A stretch of 64,000 nucleotides of DNA from Candidatus Zixiibacteriota bacterium (GTDB lineage: Bacteria > Zixibacteria > MSB-5A5 > GN15 > JAAZOE01): assembly GCA_023138975.1 (NCBI GenBank), contig JAGLON010000008.1:124001-188000 (forward strand). Direction: 5' to 3'. The position numbers and the translations under genes are program-made. Below, piece after piece: positions 45,401 through 54,068 of the stretch. Position 1 is the stretch's first letter, and every line of letters begins with the position of its first letter. The notes under the pieces were generated by a model. It made no database searches. It saw nothing but the letters and a program-made list of their open reading frames with translations, and had not been told where the DNA came from.

Positions 45401-46981
45401 TGTTAATCGTTCATTGGATCCACCCTTATCTCTCCACAACTTGTCCATATTCCCATGCTGAGTGTAATCCATACTATCTACTCGCTCATTAGCGTGGGTA
45501 ATGGCCCGAAGATCATAATTACCATAATAGCGATACTCGCTGGCGCAATTAGAACACCCCCCATTATATATTTTGGTCAAAACCCGATGACTACTATCTG
45601 TGGCAAAATCGGACTCATAGGTTACGGTATCGGAACCGGTCGCAATAGTTTGATGAATGAAGTTGTTTGAACCTTGAGAGTCCATATAATATTGAATATT
45701 CTCCACATTCATGGTGTCATTTATGGCTCCAAATGTTCCCCTCGCCAAAGCATCATATCCGAAATTAAGCCGAGTGTTATCCGAGGTTTCTACTTCATTT
45801 AAAAGTCCTTTTGCCTTATACTCTGAGGTATAGTTGTAAGATTCCCAGTCTCCATTACTATAAGTTACTTTCTTCAGCGTATCGCCTACTGTAGAGTATT
45901 CATATGCAGCTGCCAAAGAATCATTAGAGAATTTTAGAGTGTCAAGTTTTTTGTTATCGTTATAGTGAAATGTCAAATATCGCCCGGCTGCGTCGGTTAC
46001 TCTTGATAACAATGTGTCACTATTATAGGTAAATGACAAACGGCCATATTCTCTATCATAGAGCGAATCCAGAGTACCGTCATCGGAAAAAACAAATCGT
46101 CTGGCCGTTGAATACTCCAATATTGAATAACGCTCAGTTACAGTATCATAATCAACTTCATATGTATGGCCAATACCCAAAGGGTACATCTCGGAAAGAA
46201 ATGGTAATAGCTGGCCTGTCCCAGTTCTCATAAAAACTGTGTCACCAGCAGTAGAAATACTATAATTGAAATTATGAGTCCACTTCGGACCTAGAACACT
46301 TTTTGGTTCCACTGTAGCTGAGCTGTTATAGCTACGGGTGAATACAATAGGCAATCCAGTCCAAGATCCTATAGAAACGTCACGCTGTTCATAGTACACA
46401 TTACCGCTTCTAGCATCGATTGGATCAAATATCTGAGCTTGGCAAGGAGGGACAGTGGTTTCGACCTCAGTAGCCGATATGCCGATCGGAATAATAACAG
46501 AGGCTGAACATGCACAATCAAATGAGGAGCCACCACCTCCAGCTACCGCTATAAATTCCAATCCGTACATGTTTTCGGATAGAGGTATCTTAATATAGGT
46601 GGTATCGTTACAGCCACCGCACCAGCCAACTGAATCATTTGTACAAATCTTTTGACCTTGAACTACAGCTCCTCCAATACCTGAGGTCACTTTCTCAAGA
46701 ATGCTTAGTCTTATTTCGAAGAAACCGCCCATATTATACCCTTCACCTCCAGCGGAAACAATGGCTTGAACAAAGGTTCCATTAGTTGTATCATAGGGAT
46801 CGCCAAGTTGTACATCAAATACATCTAAGTTCGGCTGACACTGACTTATGCTGCAGCTTGGATGCTCCGGATACCCATAACAGGATTGGACATAATCCTG
46901 AGCAATTGCTACATCAGAAATGATAAATACAGCGAAGAAAAAGAAAAGAGCACTTAACAGCTTATGATTGATTAAACTCAT
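42404..46981 (-). CDS. Secreted RHS/YD-repeat protein with distinctive C-terminal domain
   Basis: 1525 residues from the ATG at 46981 (GGAGGG 8 nt upstream), with a signal peptide (about 1-28). After a Cys-containing N-terminal domain comes a DUF6531-like segment (YEQRDVSIGSWTGLPIVFTR). Dozens of YD repeats (YDxxGxLxxI type) build a shell. The RHS core ends about residue 1360 with YLQPDPIGLAGG and YVGNNPTN. The following ~160 residues are unlike the shell and include VIDMRHFLVVGPQGEFAG and FFSNNLGVIW. By analogy with RHS polymorphic toxins this is the variable effector; its activity is unknown. Confidence 0.9.
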   Translation of the reverse strand: MSLINHKLLSALFFFFAVFIISDVAIAQDYVQSCYGYPEHPSCSISQCQPNLDVFDVQLGDPYDTTNGTFVQAIVSAGGEGYNMGGFFEIRLSILEKVTSGIGGAVVQGQKICTNDSVGWCGGCNDTTYIKIPLSENMYGLEFIAVAGGGGSSFDCACSASVIIPIGISATEVETTVPPCQAQIFDPIDARSGNVYYEQRDVSIGSWTGLPIVFTRSYNSSATVEPKSVLGPKWTHNFNYSISTAGDTVFMRTGTGQLLPFLSEMYPLGIGHTYEVDYDTVTERYSILEYSTARRFVFSDDGTLDSLYDREYGRLSFTYNSDTLLSRVTDAAGRYLTFHYNDNKKLDTLKFSNDSLAAAYEYSTVGDTLKKVTYSNGDWESYNYTSEYKAKGLLNEVETSDNTRLNFGYDALARGTFGAINDTMNVENIQYYMDSQGSNNFIHQTIATGSDTVTYESDFATDSSHRVLTKIYNGGCSNCASEYRYYGNYDLRAITHANERVDSMDYTQHGNMDKLWRDKGGSNERLTTNTFGGTYNNLLTSTIPSLHSITDAVTTYERNGNGDVLSLEISGSIDSSRTYEHTVDFDYDSYGRLEKIDRPRPNTDVYDTTGYHYHSNGDLQYINHANGTTTEYGELDYRGNLTWKVSLNCDTTRFEYDDYGRLNEVTIRAGEYCSLSTSFERNYAGDITKVTYPKGNYLEYSYYDNGLLEDIENQFGGRVHYEYDLYSRCSLEVYYDSLDTMFKYGRYLYTPRGQLEKIVFDDSTFYEFEYDEMGNRTLVVDANANSISYKYDNLNRLDTIWQYNGNVLYNTALEYDNNSNLSKVIDPDSNEYIYSYTDNGLLEYDSSGAKGATRYIYDPGGNLVAIKNAASDSIDFTYDEVNRLTRIAFPDSQNISYEYDGTQYSYGLGRLYKETTPACTTTYQFDRYGRLFIEYRITAGDTLSRNTLYQYDANSNLTAINFPSGYKCVYNYDNLDRVTTVAWTKSVGHYEFDTLVYNIKYDPFGDMTEWTLGNGIKVSQSHNLRYFIDEISTDTFNIMGRSYEFDSVGNITYIEDMLDSSNNIAISYDSLNQVRTAASSMFPDSLREYLYTKNGNRDTLVVDTGTAQQTIIYEYSDNRLTQIIDTDTTYWSYDDLGNVITIRAGTDSTTFQYNDNGQLVSVDDGSTAQYYYDGRGRRIKVVTGSSGRYIFYDPAGKIMSEFRTGTIKWDRDFIYLNGRIVARLEKHYDSGIESANAFLIIDDIGPIDLTPLPTDVDVFYYHTDHLGTPLVLTNEYGSIRWKARYYPFGELAYEWASAKNYIRMPGQWHDEETDLYYNWHRYYDPTTGRYLQPDPIGLAGGMNLYAYVGNNPTNAFDKNGMLFELIWDDPIERARHMNDTINYCDFLEHVEGRTLEEIIHEADELNNPRTVYNAEGPHGDFRYVIDPANPNQVIDMRHFLVVGPQGEFAGLFAEILQGPLGDLIYSDKGTVVDRTSYFDAQDFFSNNLGVIWYAQYYMFEPDLHQSLKKYFENRAGLNKKGIRRK

Positions 46982-47513
46982 TCTAATAACCCTCCCATTA
47001 GCCCCTTGATATACACGCAATATTATACATTAATGACTATAATAACAGTCTATTTGTCAAGAATTCTTTTATTAGTAGCATAATAATTTATGGATATTGC
47101 TAATCCAGATATATTATATTTATAAAGATTGCACTTCTTCCCTGAAATGACAATTATTGACAGTATTTTTGCAATTAAATATATAACAGATCCCGAAAAT
47201 AACCATCGCATGTAATGCGATAACCCAATATGATCCTTGTCTACTACCGGCTTGGTGATACGCATTGTTCATTTAATTAACCATTTCCAGTTCCAATTCC
47301 CGTACTTGTTTTTAGTATATTTTTACGCATTCTTCACACTATCAACAACTTAACCCAGAACTCGTTAATCTTTAGGAATTAATAATTTCTTTTCTCACAT
47401 ACTTCAACCTCATATACACTTACTTCACTAATCATCTTTTATTATTATTTTGGGTGGGGAAGTTTCACCCCACCCAAATCCATATCGTCTTTAGACGCTA
47501 TATTTCTCTATTT
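46982..47513. other. Intergenic region upstream of the RHS gene
   Basis: No supported gene. A 71-codon minus-strand frame (47050-47265) lacks a ribosome site and has low-complexity content. A hairpin at 47451-47476 is the only clear structure. Confidence 0.45.
47451..47476. terminator. GC-rich hairpin downstream of the integrase gene
   Basis: TGGGTGGGG and CCCCACCCA form a perfect 9-bp stem with an 8-nt loop. It is 38 nt past the integrase stop; there is no T run on that strand, so it could be a terminator or a recombination-related structure. Confidence 0.45.
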
Positions 47514-48773
47514 TCATTTAACACTTTTATTAATTGCCTCTGGCAATACAATATCAAAGCTCTTCCCTGTTAGCTCACCCAATACTCTCGACATTTTCTG
47601 TTGCTGTCTGGCAACAATCATCAATGATTTCATAAATTCATCTCCCATATTTAATCCCGTCTCACTCCTCTTCGACTTTTCAAAACGACAGGAAAGCTCT
47701 GAATAAGACTCTTTTAAAAGAGTCAGCTCTTCGTGTAAAGCTTGGTTTTTTCTTTTTGCTCCCATAATCTCATCTGCTTTAACAACCTCTGCTGTCTCCT
47801 CCTCTATGATACCTTCTCTATCCAGATATCTATTCACCATATCACTTGCCATAGTCCAGCCATACCTGTAACACAATTTGTAGTGATTTTTCAATCTATT
47901 TGCATAATACGTTGCCGAACTATGCCTTAGCATATGCGGAGTTACTTTTTTCCCTAAAGCTCTCTGACCAATACGTCTTATAATCATTTTTAGATTAGGA
48001 TAAGTTAAAGGGAATAGTTGAGCTTGAGGGTTATCGCTCACCGGATGTTGTTTTAACCAATTTCTCAAATAGTGCTCTGATAACGGTACTGAAATAGTTC
48101 GTGGCTTAGTTTTACTATATTCAAGTCGAATCATATAACACTTTATATTTTCCTTCCAGAAAATATGTTCTTTTTTCAGTCTCACATTCAATAGCTCCTC
48201 CACTCTGGCACCAGAGTCAAATAAAACCATCAGAAGGGCTTTATTTCTAGGATTCGGAGTGTGATCAATCATACACTCAATTTCACTTCTTGTTAGTGCA
48301 GGAACGTCTTTAATCTCAATAAAAGTATCAATCCATTCAACTAATTCCGGATAAACCTTATTATTTCCATCTTTCCATTTCCAGAATTTCTTTATAGTTT
48401 TTTTAATATCACATTTTGTAGCCTCAGCATACAATTTTCCATTTACTGTTTTTATTCTATCTGATTCCAACTTTTCAATTAAGCATTCCATATCATTTTG
48501 AGAGACATCGTTGAATGATCTTCCAAACAGTCTCGATAATCGCTGCAAGATACTTAAATATTTCAAACATCTGGCTGGCCCGATCTTCTTTTTACTTTTT
48601 CCTATAATTGTTTTACCAAGAGTGCAATCGCGAATAAACCTAAGGATCAATTCTTTATTTTGTGAAATGATGATACTGTTATTTTCTAAAAGGCTCAGTG
48701 CACGCTCGTATTTCTCTTTTCTCTTATGAATATCAATTTTACCTTTGTCGTGTATCAGAGTAGTAGATTGCAT
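47514..48773 (-). CDS. Tyrosine recombinase/integrase
   Basis: 419 residues. A SAM-like core-binding domain (about 45-150) and a catalytic domain with R190 (SGARVEELLNV), Lys near 221-223, H280-x-x-R283 (HMLRHSSATYY), Trp306 in place of the second His, and nucleophile Tyr316 (NRYLDRE). The set is complete. The C-terminal ~90 residues are an extra helical region. No attachment sites can be paired with it confidently. Its target may be the inverted repeat just upstream of the gene. Confidence 0.88.
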   Translation of the reverse strand: MQSTTLIHDKGKIDIHKRKEKYERALSLLENNSIIISQNKELILRFIRDCTLGKTIIGKSKKKIGPARCLKYLSILQRLSRLFGRSFNDVSQNDMECLIEKLESDRIKTVNGKLYAEATKCDIKKTIKKFWKWKDGNNKVYPELVEWIDTFIEIKDVPALTRSEIECMIDHTPNPRNKALLMVLFDSGARVEELLNVRLKKEHIFWKENIKCYMIRLEYSKTKPRTISVPLSEHYLRNWLKQHPVSDNPQAQLFPLTYPNLKMIIRRIGQRALGKKVTPHMLRHSSATYYANRLKNHYKLCYRYGWTMASDMVNRYLDREGIIEEETAEVVKADEIMGAKRKNQALHEELTLLKESYSELSCRFEKSKRSETGLNMGDEFMKSLMIVARQQQKMSRVLGELTGKSFDIVLPEAINKSVK

Positions 48774-48822
48774 TTTGATTGTGACACTAGTATGAATTTC
48801 TTCTAGTATTTATCGGTTGCCC

Positions 48823-48884
48823 CTCTTTTGTAACAGAAACAGCTTACGCCCACGCCGAACGCAAACCGTTTTTGTTACAAATAG
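48823..48884. repeat. Inverted repeat upstream of the integrase
   Basis: TTTTGTAACAGAAAC (from 48826) and its approximate complement GTTTTTGTTACAAA (48868-48881), separated by ~27 bases; the core TTTGTAACA/TGTTACAAA is exact. A perfect palindrome CGAAAATGAATTTTCG-like sequence follows at 48891-48906. These could be an integrase site or operator. The rest of 48774-49077 shows nothing clear. Confidence 0.45.
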
Positions 48885-49077
48885 AAGCTACGAAAATGAA
48901 TTTTCGTTAATTATGACATAAAATAAGCCACTGAAGTATTTAAGTCTTTCGGTTTACACGCCATAATCGTATAGTTAGTAATGTATAAGAGTATCTTAAC
49001 AGAATACTATTGACTATTGTTCTAATTCTATTTATTTTTTAGTACTTACGGTATGTTTTTGTTTTATGAGGTGTGTT

Positions 49078-49854
49078 ATGAAAACCAAGAATTTTAGTAC
49101 AGTTTACAGATCCCCACTTTATACTATTTATATGCTAATCGCAGTCGCTCTTTTGATGGGCATATTTTCAGGGTGTGCGAATGTTCCCAAACAGTCAGTC
49201 GAGCTATCAGCAACAATTGGACGTGACATTTCGAAAGTCCACGAATCTCATAAGAACATGGCACGGCTGTTATTTTCTAGAATGAAACAAGATATCAATG
49301 AATTTGTGGATACAAAGTATGCCCCATTTCTTATTAACCGACAACTGACAACAGATAAACAAGAATTTTCAGCTGGTGATAAACTCACATTATTCGGTTT
49401 TCTTGAAAGTTCAATTCAATATCCGGATAGCGTAGAAGCACAAACAAACGCTATTGGTGCAATGGAGATTATATTTCAGGAATTAAAAGATTCGGTTGAA
49501 GCCTTTAGAAATGAATTACTATTACCTCTTCTTAGACAAGAGGAGCGTGTCATAGGGGCAATTGATCAATCCTACTATAACATTCATTATGCGAATTCGA
49601 TTGTAACCGGTCATTTGTCTTCAATTATTGAAGTTCATGATGCTCAAAAGGAAGTTCTGAGTCAGTTTGGAGCTGAGGATTTAAGAGACAAGATAGGAAA
49701 AGGACTTACTGAGTTTTGTGGTAAACTTCAGGGTTTAATTGTGGATGCAAAAAAGGCCGAAACATCAATTGAAGAAGGAAAGCAAAAAATAAAAGAGTTA
49801 ATTGACAAAGGTATCCATGGAATTACAAAGAAGTCAGATTCACAAGACAATTAA
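49078..49854 (+). CDS. Lipoprotein of unknown function
   Basis: 258 residues from the ATG at 49078 (GAGG 7 nt upstream). The signal ends in a lipobox (GIFSGC, Cys about residue 34). The mature part is almost all helical and charged, without repeats or other Cys; the last ~45 residues look coiled-coil (KKAETSIEEGKQKIKELIDKG). Not recognised. It is followed after 32 nt by a small helical gene with a strong ribosome site, so the two form a pair. Confidence 0.7.
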   Translation: MKTKNFSTVYRSPLYTIYMLIAVALLMGIFSGCANVPKQSVELSATIGRDISKVHESHKNMARLLFSRMKQDINEFVDTKYAPFLINRQLTTDKQEFSAGDKLTLFGFLESSIQYPDSVEAQTNAIGAMEIIFQELKDSVEAFRNELLLPLLRQEERVIGAIDQSYYNIHYANSIVTGHLSSIIEVHDAQKEVLSQFGAEDLRDKIGKGLTEFCGKLQGLIVDAKKAETSIEEGKQKIKELIDKGIHGITKKSDSQDN

Positions 49855-49886
49855 TAAGAAATGGAAATCGATTTAAGGAGGGTTAG

Positions 49887-50186
49887 ATGAGTTTAGATGC
49901 ATTTAGACAGAAGGTTCAGCGACGAATACATGAGGACAGGATTGCCTTTGAAGGAATATACAAAGATGAAATCAAAGGGCTACTAGGGCTTTCCAAAGAA
50001 GATATTGATGCCATTACACCTGATGATACTACAGATTTAGAAACATATGACAAGCTCATTACCATTGTTAAAGAAGCCTCTGCTGCAAATTTAGCTCAAG
50101 CTGATCTTGTAAACCAAATTAAAAAACTCGGAGATATTGGTGTCAAAATCGCAAAGATGGTTCCTGGAATTAGCAATCTGTTGTAA
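49887..50186 (+). CDS. Small helical protein paired with the lipoprotein
   Basis: 99 residues with AAGGAGGG 6 nt before the ATG. Soluble, helical, with a hydrophobic C-terminal helix (LGDIGVKIAKMVPGISNLL) that might touch a membrane. No family recognised. Probably the cytoplasmic partner of the lipoprotein encoded just before it. Confidence 0.65.
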   Translation: MSLDAFRQKVQRRIHEDRIAFEGIYKDEIKGLLGLSKEDIDAITPDDTTDLETYDKLITIVKEASAANLAQADLVNQIKKLGDIGVKIAKMVPGISNLL

Positions 50187-50244
50187 TGCAGATAAAATGA
50201 GTATTTTGTCTGTACTAAGGATTAAGTATGAAATAGCATAGAAA

Positions 50245-50269
50245 ACCGCCTGCGATTCATACAGACGGT
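50245..50269. terminator. Hairpin between convergent small genes
   Basis: ACCGCCTG and CAGACGGT form an 8-bp stem with one G-U pair. On the minus strand TTTTC follows; it can serve the convergent genes ending at 50186 and 50467. Confidence 0.45.
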
Positions 50270-50466
50270 CTTCATCCTTGTGCTCTATACCATTTGCTTG
50301 GGGGCAAGAAGTTGGGAGGGTTCTCAACTTTGATTGAGCACATATAAATATAATATAATTCCGATTCATTTTATGTCAAGAGAAAATGGTTCACTTTATT
50401 ATGAGGATGCGAAACACTTTTTTGAAAAAAAGAAAAAAGAAATAAAAGTTAGGACGCTGAGCACAA

Positions 50467-50652
50467 TCACTCGTAGATGTCCTCGAAGCCTTGCTCGGCC
50501 TTTTGCTTTTCAAAAGGAACAAGCTTTGCCCTGGTTCCAAGAACAACAGACAAGTAAGTTTCGCCTTCGTTGTTCGTATTTTCCCACGTAACAACATCAA
50601 TACTGCCTTTGAAATCTGGCATTCTGCCTTTGAATTTATTTTCTTTTTGCAT
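50467..50652 (-). CDS. Small protein of unknown function
   Basis: 61 residues with a strong ribosome site (AAGGAGGT, 8 nt spacing). Composition is hydrophilic, KFKGRMPDFKGSIDVVTWEN then GETYLSVVLGTRAKLVPFEK, like a small beta-rich DNA/RNA or protein-binding domain. Vaguely like the short single-domain proteins common on mobile elements; no specific family is claimed. Confidence 0.6.
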   Translation of the reverse strand: MQKENKFKGRMPDFKGSIDVVTWENTNNEGETYLSVVLGTRAKLVPFEKQKAEQGFEDIYE

Positions 50653-50959
50653 TTTCGTTTATACCTCCTTTCAACTTTGTAAATTTAATTTTCATAGCGT
50701 CTTAGATTTTTTTGGATAGATATGTTTTTCAAGGAAGATTTATCAGAGCGGCAACCTCGATAAATTGTAATGGCTTTTTCAACTGAAAAGGAAAAACTTA
50801 CTGAGCCATAAAAATAGCGTTAAGTGGAAAATAATTTAAGATTGAAGGAGAGTTGTGATAACTAAAGAGGGTATGATAATTTACCACAAAGTGATAGGTG
50901 ATTCAGTTTCGTATTGAAGTATAACTAACTGTTGAGTGAACTTGTCTGCTATGTTTTAC
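50653..50959. other. Intergenic region, no clear gene
   Basis: Only a 20-codon plus-strand frame at 50854 with AAGGAG upstream is visible; too short to assign. No hairpins of note. Confidence 0.4.
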
Positions 50960-51751
50960 TCATTCGCATAGTTCAATCTTGGCAATATCCATTGCACCTC
51001 TTAATCTAATACCAATTGTCTCATAATACTGCCAACCTTGTTTACCAATAGTTTCTCTAATTGCTTTAGGAATGTCTAATTCAATTGATATCCAATCGTT
51101 CATTTCATTATTGTGTTGGACATAAATTGCCCACTCAATAAAGTCGTTTCCAATACGCTCTGGTACTTGATCTCCGATTCTTGGTTGAAACCATACTGTT
51201 TTTTTACTGTTGCCAGATTCACTCTTCACAGTTGTTTTTACATACACACTCCATTTATCTCCAGGCTTTAAAAAGAATCTTATAAATTGCAGCTTTGATA
51301 AATCTGGGAATATCTTGTGCGTTATTAAATAATCCATGTAAGAATCAAAACTACCTTGTATTCGTAATACTTTACCAAATTTACCATCTTGGAGAGAGAA
51401 TAATTGTAAATTTGCTCTACTAAAAGCTCTTCGAGATAGTTTCCAACCTTGATTATGTGGTTCAGGAGGTTCATAAGCAAAATCTATAGTTGATGTATGT
51501 GTTTTCTTTTGGGTTTGATCAATATTTTTTATTGAAAAGAATCCTCTATTTCGCATTAAGAACCCAAAGGAAAAAGCACCTAAAATAGATATTACTAATA
51601 ACCAGAGAGGGATAGATGCACATAATCCATCCTCGATAGTCAAATATAAGGAATAAACAAGAGGGGAAAGCGTTGCAATAGCTGCCATAAATTGAATTAA
51701 TTTTGGAAATTTGGCAAATCTAGTTTGTCTAGAATTTTGTGACTCACTCAT
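50960..51751 (-). CDS. Membrane-anchored beta-sandwich protein of unknown function
   Basis: 263 residues. Two hydrophobic helices (about 18-40 and 48-66) precede a linker and a ~160-residue domain rich in beta strands (GKVLRIQGSF, DKWSVYVKTTV, KKTVWFQPRIGD, ISIELDIPKAI, YYETIGIRLRG). The domain layout recalls carbohydrate-binding or effector-associated sandwich domains attached to membrane helices. I do not recognise a family. It lies downstream of the graspetide genes, separated from them by an IS605 relic. Confidence 0.65.
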   Translation of the reverse strand: MSESQNSRQTRFAKFPKLIQFMAAIATLSPLVYSLYLTIEDGLCASIPLWLLVISILGAFSFGFLMRNRGFFSIKNIDQTQKKTHTSTIDFAYEPPEPHNQGWKLSRRAFSRANLQLFSLQDGKFGKVLRIQGSFDSYMDYLITHKIFPDLSKLQFIRFFLKPGDKWSVYVKTTVKSESGNSKKTVWFQPRIGDQVPERIGNDFIEWAIYVQHNNEMNDWISIELDIPKAIRETIGKQGWQYYETIGIRLRGAMDIAKIELCE

Positions 51752-51769
51752 CTCATTTCCTATAGATTC

Positions 51770-51876
51770 CCCCGGGTAAACCCGGGGTTCTGACTTTTAC
51801 GGTTCATGCTGAACCGACCTCACCTCTGCTAACGCAAAGACGAGGTTGGCTCATTCATCCACGGCTAAAGCCGTGG
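51770..51876 (-). mobile_element. IS200/IS605 (TnpB) right-end relic
   Basis: Two perfect 8-bp-stem hairpins mark the ends: CCCCGGGT-AA-ACCCGGGG (51770-51787) and CCACGGCT-AA-AGCCGTGG (51859-51876). Between them the minus strand reads the last codons of a TnpB-like gene (ending EVRSVQHEP, stop at 51797). Subterminal palindromes without target duplication are the IS605 hallmark. No tnpA or intact tnpB remains. The flanking 51877-52028 contains nothing. Confidence 0.65.
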
Positions 51877-52028
51877 TGTTCTGTCTGCGACCGCATAAAA
51901 CTCTTTTCTGTAATAACTTAATTCATACTGTTTATTTTTTCAAGCAATAATTTAACTTTAAATCTAAATATAGAGGAGATTTGTTCTGAAAATGAGATAT
52001 AATTGTAAGACCATTGTCGCTAGGTGTT

Positions 52029-52667
52029 TTAACTCCAACGCCAAAGTTTTTTATCAATTAGCCTGTCACTGAATGTAACAAACAAAAATAAAAGAGTTCC
52101 CAATATTAAGCCAATATTGCCATATATAAGCTTAGGATAAAAATGTTGAACCACATGACAAGCAGTAAATAAGAAATATGCAACGAATCCATATAGTAAA
52201 TTTCTTAGTGCTCGGTTAATCCTGTTGAGTCTAAAACTAGTTAATCTTACCCAATTGTCATAAATGGATATTTTGCATGCAATTTCGTATTTTTTAGCAC
52301 TAGCTTCATCTCTATCTTGAAGATCATCAATGATAGACGGGGCTAGCATTTGTTGATGATCAAGTTTTAATGTTCTTGCTAAATAATATGTTGCTTTAAA
52401 TATACAGAAGGTTGCAATCATGTACATTAAATGAAATAATGACATATCTTCTACCTTGAATAGATTTGGAAGCTGAGAAGCTAAAAAGATTGCTATTGTA
52501 AGTCCTGCTCCAGACAAAGCAATAAACAAATTCACTCTTGTCATCGCCTTATCCCCTCTTTCTTTCTCAGAAGCTAAGATTTCATCTATTAATCTATGAG
52601 ATTGATTTAAGATTTTGATATCATTTGTAGTTAACTTATTTTCGATCTCTTCAATTTTTTTACTCAT
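52029..52667 (-). CDS. Four-helix membrane protein linked to the graspetide ligase
   Basis: 212 residues: a charged N-terminal coiled region (1-40), helices about 42-64, 75-98, 155-175 and 182-203, and a conserved-looking cytosolic loop. The plan recalls SLATT/S-4TM pore-type proteins, but similarity is only structural by eye. Its ATG falls on the last bases of the ATP-grasp gene, so it belongs to the cluster; self-protection, export or signalling are all possible. Confidence 0.65.
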   Translation of the reverse strand: MSKKIEEIENKLTTNDIKILNQSHRLIDEILASEKERGDKAMTRVNLFIALSGAGLTIAIFLASQLPNLFKVEDMSLFHLMYMIATFCIFKATYYLARTLKLDHQQMLAPSIIDDLQDRDEASAKKYEIACKISIYDNWVRLTSFRLNRINRALRNLLYGFVAYFLFTACHVVQHFYPKLIYGNIGLILGTLLFLFVTFSDRLIDKKLWRWS

Positions 52668-53641
52668 CAGGATAATTCTCCATAATAATCAATTATACTA
52701 TCCCTTATAGGAAATCTAAGCTTTTCCTCTAACCATGCCCATTGTCCATTTGAATTCATTTCAAGAAAGTAATATTTAAGATCTGGTGTATAAATTAAAT
52801 CTATAGCCGAATAGTTTAATCCAAACTTTCTTGTAATACTAAAACATAGGTTTTCTATATTTTGGGGTAATTGAATCACTGAGTAGTCTAGTTCAATCCC
52901 CTTTTCAACATCACCTGCCCGCCAGTCAATTTCAGATTCTTTATACTGCTGAGAATGAATTGCAGCTGAATATATATGCTTGCCGACGATTGTTACGCGA
53001 ATATCATATAGCTTGTCAATTCTCCTTTGATAAATCATTGGTATTTTAGAGTATGTTTCGATGTTTTGACAAAAATCAGAATTAACTTTCTTAGTGAATG
53101 CGATTTGTACTTTATCTTCCTTTACATAAAAACCATGCTTTACAGACTTTGCGATTACATCATTATAATTTGTTTTTATAAAGTTAAGTATTGTTGCTTC
53201 TCTTGTAGAAACTAATGTTGGTGGGATAAGAAACCCTAATTCTGAAGCTATACTTAATTGTTCGATTTTATTATTTGCTGCCAATAAGTATTTTGGATGA
53301 TTTAGCCACAAACTCTCATCTATAATTCGCCATAATGACCTTAATGTTTCTATTGATTCTCTTATTGCAAATGAAGCATGAGAACTATTTATCTTTGCAT
53401 TTGTTTTAGGCATGACTGGTTGTCTAATATAGACTCCCCTAATAGTATCTGAATTTACTTCCCTTCCATTGGAATCATAGATTATTGCATAATCATTGCC
53501 ATTGTTTACTTTAATATCAATGTCATATTTTTCTAAATAATCCTCAGTATTTATTCTATAGAAAGGTATTTTTTGTTCTTCAAGTCGAAGAATAAGATAA
53601 TCAGATGTTAAATCCTCTTTATTAGTTGCTATTAGTAGCAT
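52667..53641 (-). CDS. ATP-grasp graspetide (microviridin-type) macrocyclase
   Basis: 324 residues. The family (MvdC/MvdD, PsnB) makes ester or amide cross-links between Ser/Thr/Lys and Asp/Glu side chains of a precursor peptide using ATP. The sequence shows a pre-ATP-grasp domain (GVYIRQPVMP), the substrate/ATP region NHPKYLLAANNKIEQL, the ASELGFLIPPTLVST start of the ATP-binding fold, and the Mg-binding end EMNSNGQWAWLE, which is a strong marker of graspetide ligases. It overlaps the precursor gene by 10 nt. Confidence 0.9.
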   Translation of the reverse strand: MLLIATNKEDLTSDYLILRLEEQKIPFYRINTEDYLEKYDIDIKVNNGNDYAIIYDSNGREVNSDTIRGVYIRQPVMPKTNAKINSSHASFAIRESIETLRSLWRIIDESLWLNHPKYLLAANNKIEQLSIASELGFLIPPTLVSTREATILNFIKTNYNDVIAKSVKHGFYVKEDKVQIAFTKKVNSDFCQNIETYSKIPMIYQRRIDKLYDIRVTIVGKHIYSAAIHSQQYKESEIDWRAGDVEKGIELDYSVIQLPQNIENLCFSITRKFGLNYSAIDLIYTPDLKYYFLEMNSNGQWAWLEEKLRFPIRDSIIDYYGELS

Positions 53642-53850
53642 CGTTCATCTTCAGGATCTGGATTATCATCACCTGGATATGCAGCTGTTTTTATTATAGT
53701 GGGACCATTTCCATCAGCTAGAACAGATGGAATAATTGATCCATCAACCACTTTAAGATTAATATGTCTATCTTCATCATATGTGCTATTAGGTGAAAAT
53801 ATCTGTGTTTCTTTAGCTGTAGAAAGTAGAAAAGACTCGTAGGGCTTCAT
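53632..53850 (-). CDS. Graspetide precursor peptide (divergent microviridin-like core)
   Basis: 72 residues with an AGGAGG ribosome site. The leader (about 1-50) includes PYESFLLSTAKE, a possible helical ligase-binding segment. The C terminus TIIKTAAYPGDDNPDPEDE resembles the microviridin core (T-x-K-Y-P-S-D-x-E/D-E/D), but the Lys and Ser ring donors are replaced by Ala and Gly, leaving Thr and upstream Thr/Lys as donors and a dense Asp/Glu patch as acceptors. Identification rests on this core plus the overlapping ligase gene. It ends in RCY. Confidence 0.82.
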   Translation of the reverse strand: MKPYESFLLSTAKETQIFSPNSTYDEDRHINLKVVDGSIIPSVLADGNGPTIIKTAAYPGDDNPDPEDERCY

Positions 53851-53887
53851 TTCACATACCTCCTATTAAGGTATTTTATAGTAACAT

Positions 53888-53916
53888 ATTATAATACAAT
53901 CAGACCACAGTTTAAA
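53888..53916 (-). promoter_or_regulatory. Promoter of the graspetide cluster
   Basis: Minus strand TATAAT (perfect -10, 53893-53888) with TTTAAA 17 bases upstream (53916-53911). The start would be ~30 nt before the precursor ATG. Nothing else is seen in 53917-54068. Confidence 0.55.
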
Positions 53917-54068
53917 GTATAGATTTCTAACTTTCTATTATTTATCTATAGATTGATTTACACTAGTAAGATAAAACTGATGGCTTTGAAGCTATTGGGA
54001 TTAGATCTAAAACAATTGAGTCCCGAATTAACTTAACCGTTTACGCTATATTTCTAACAGTACCAATT

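Noticed and set aside
47050..47265. 71-codon minus-strand frame
   Set aside because: No ribosome site, low-complexity hydrophobic content, and located in an AT-rich gap between unrelated genes.
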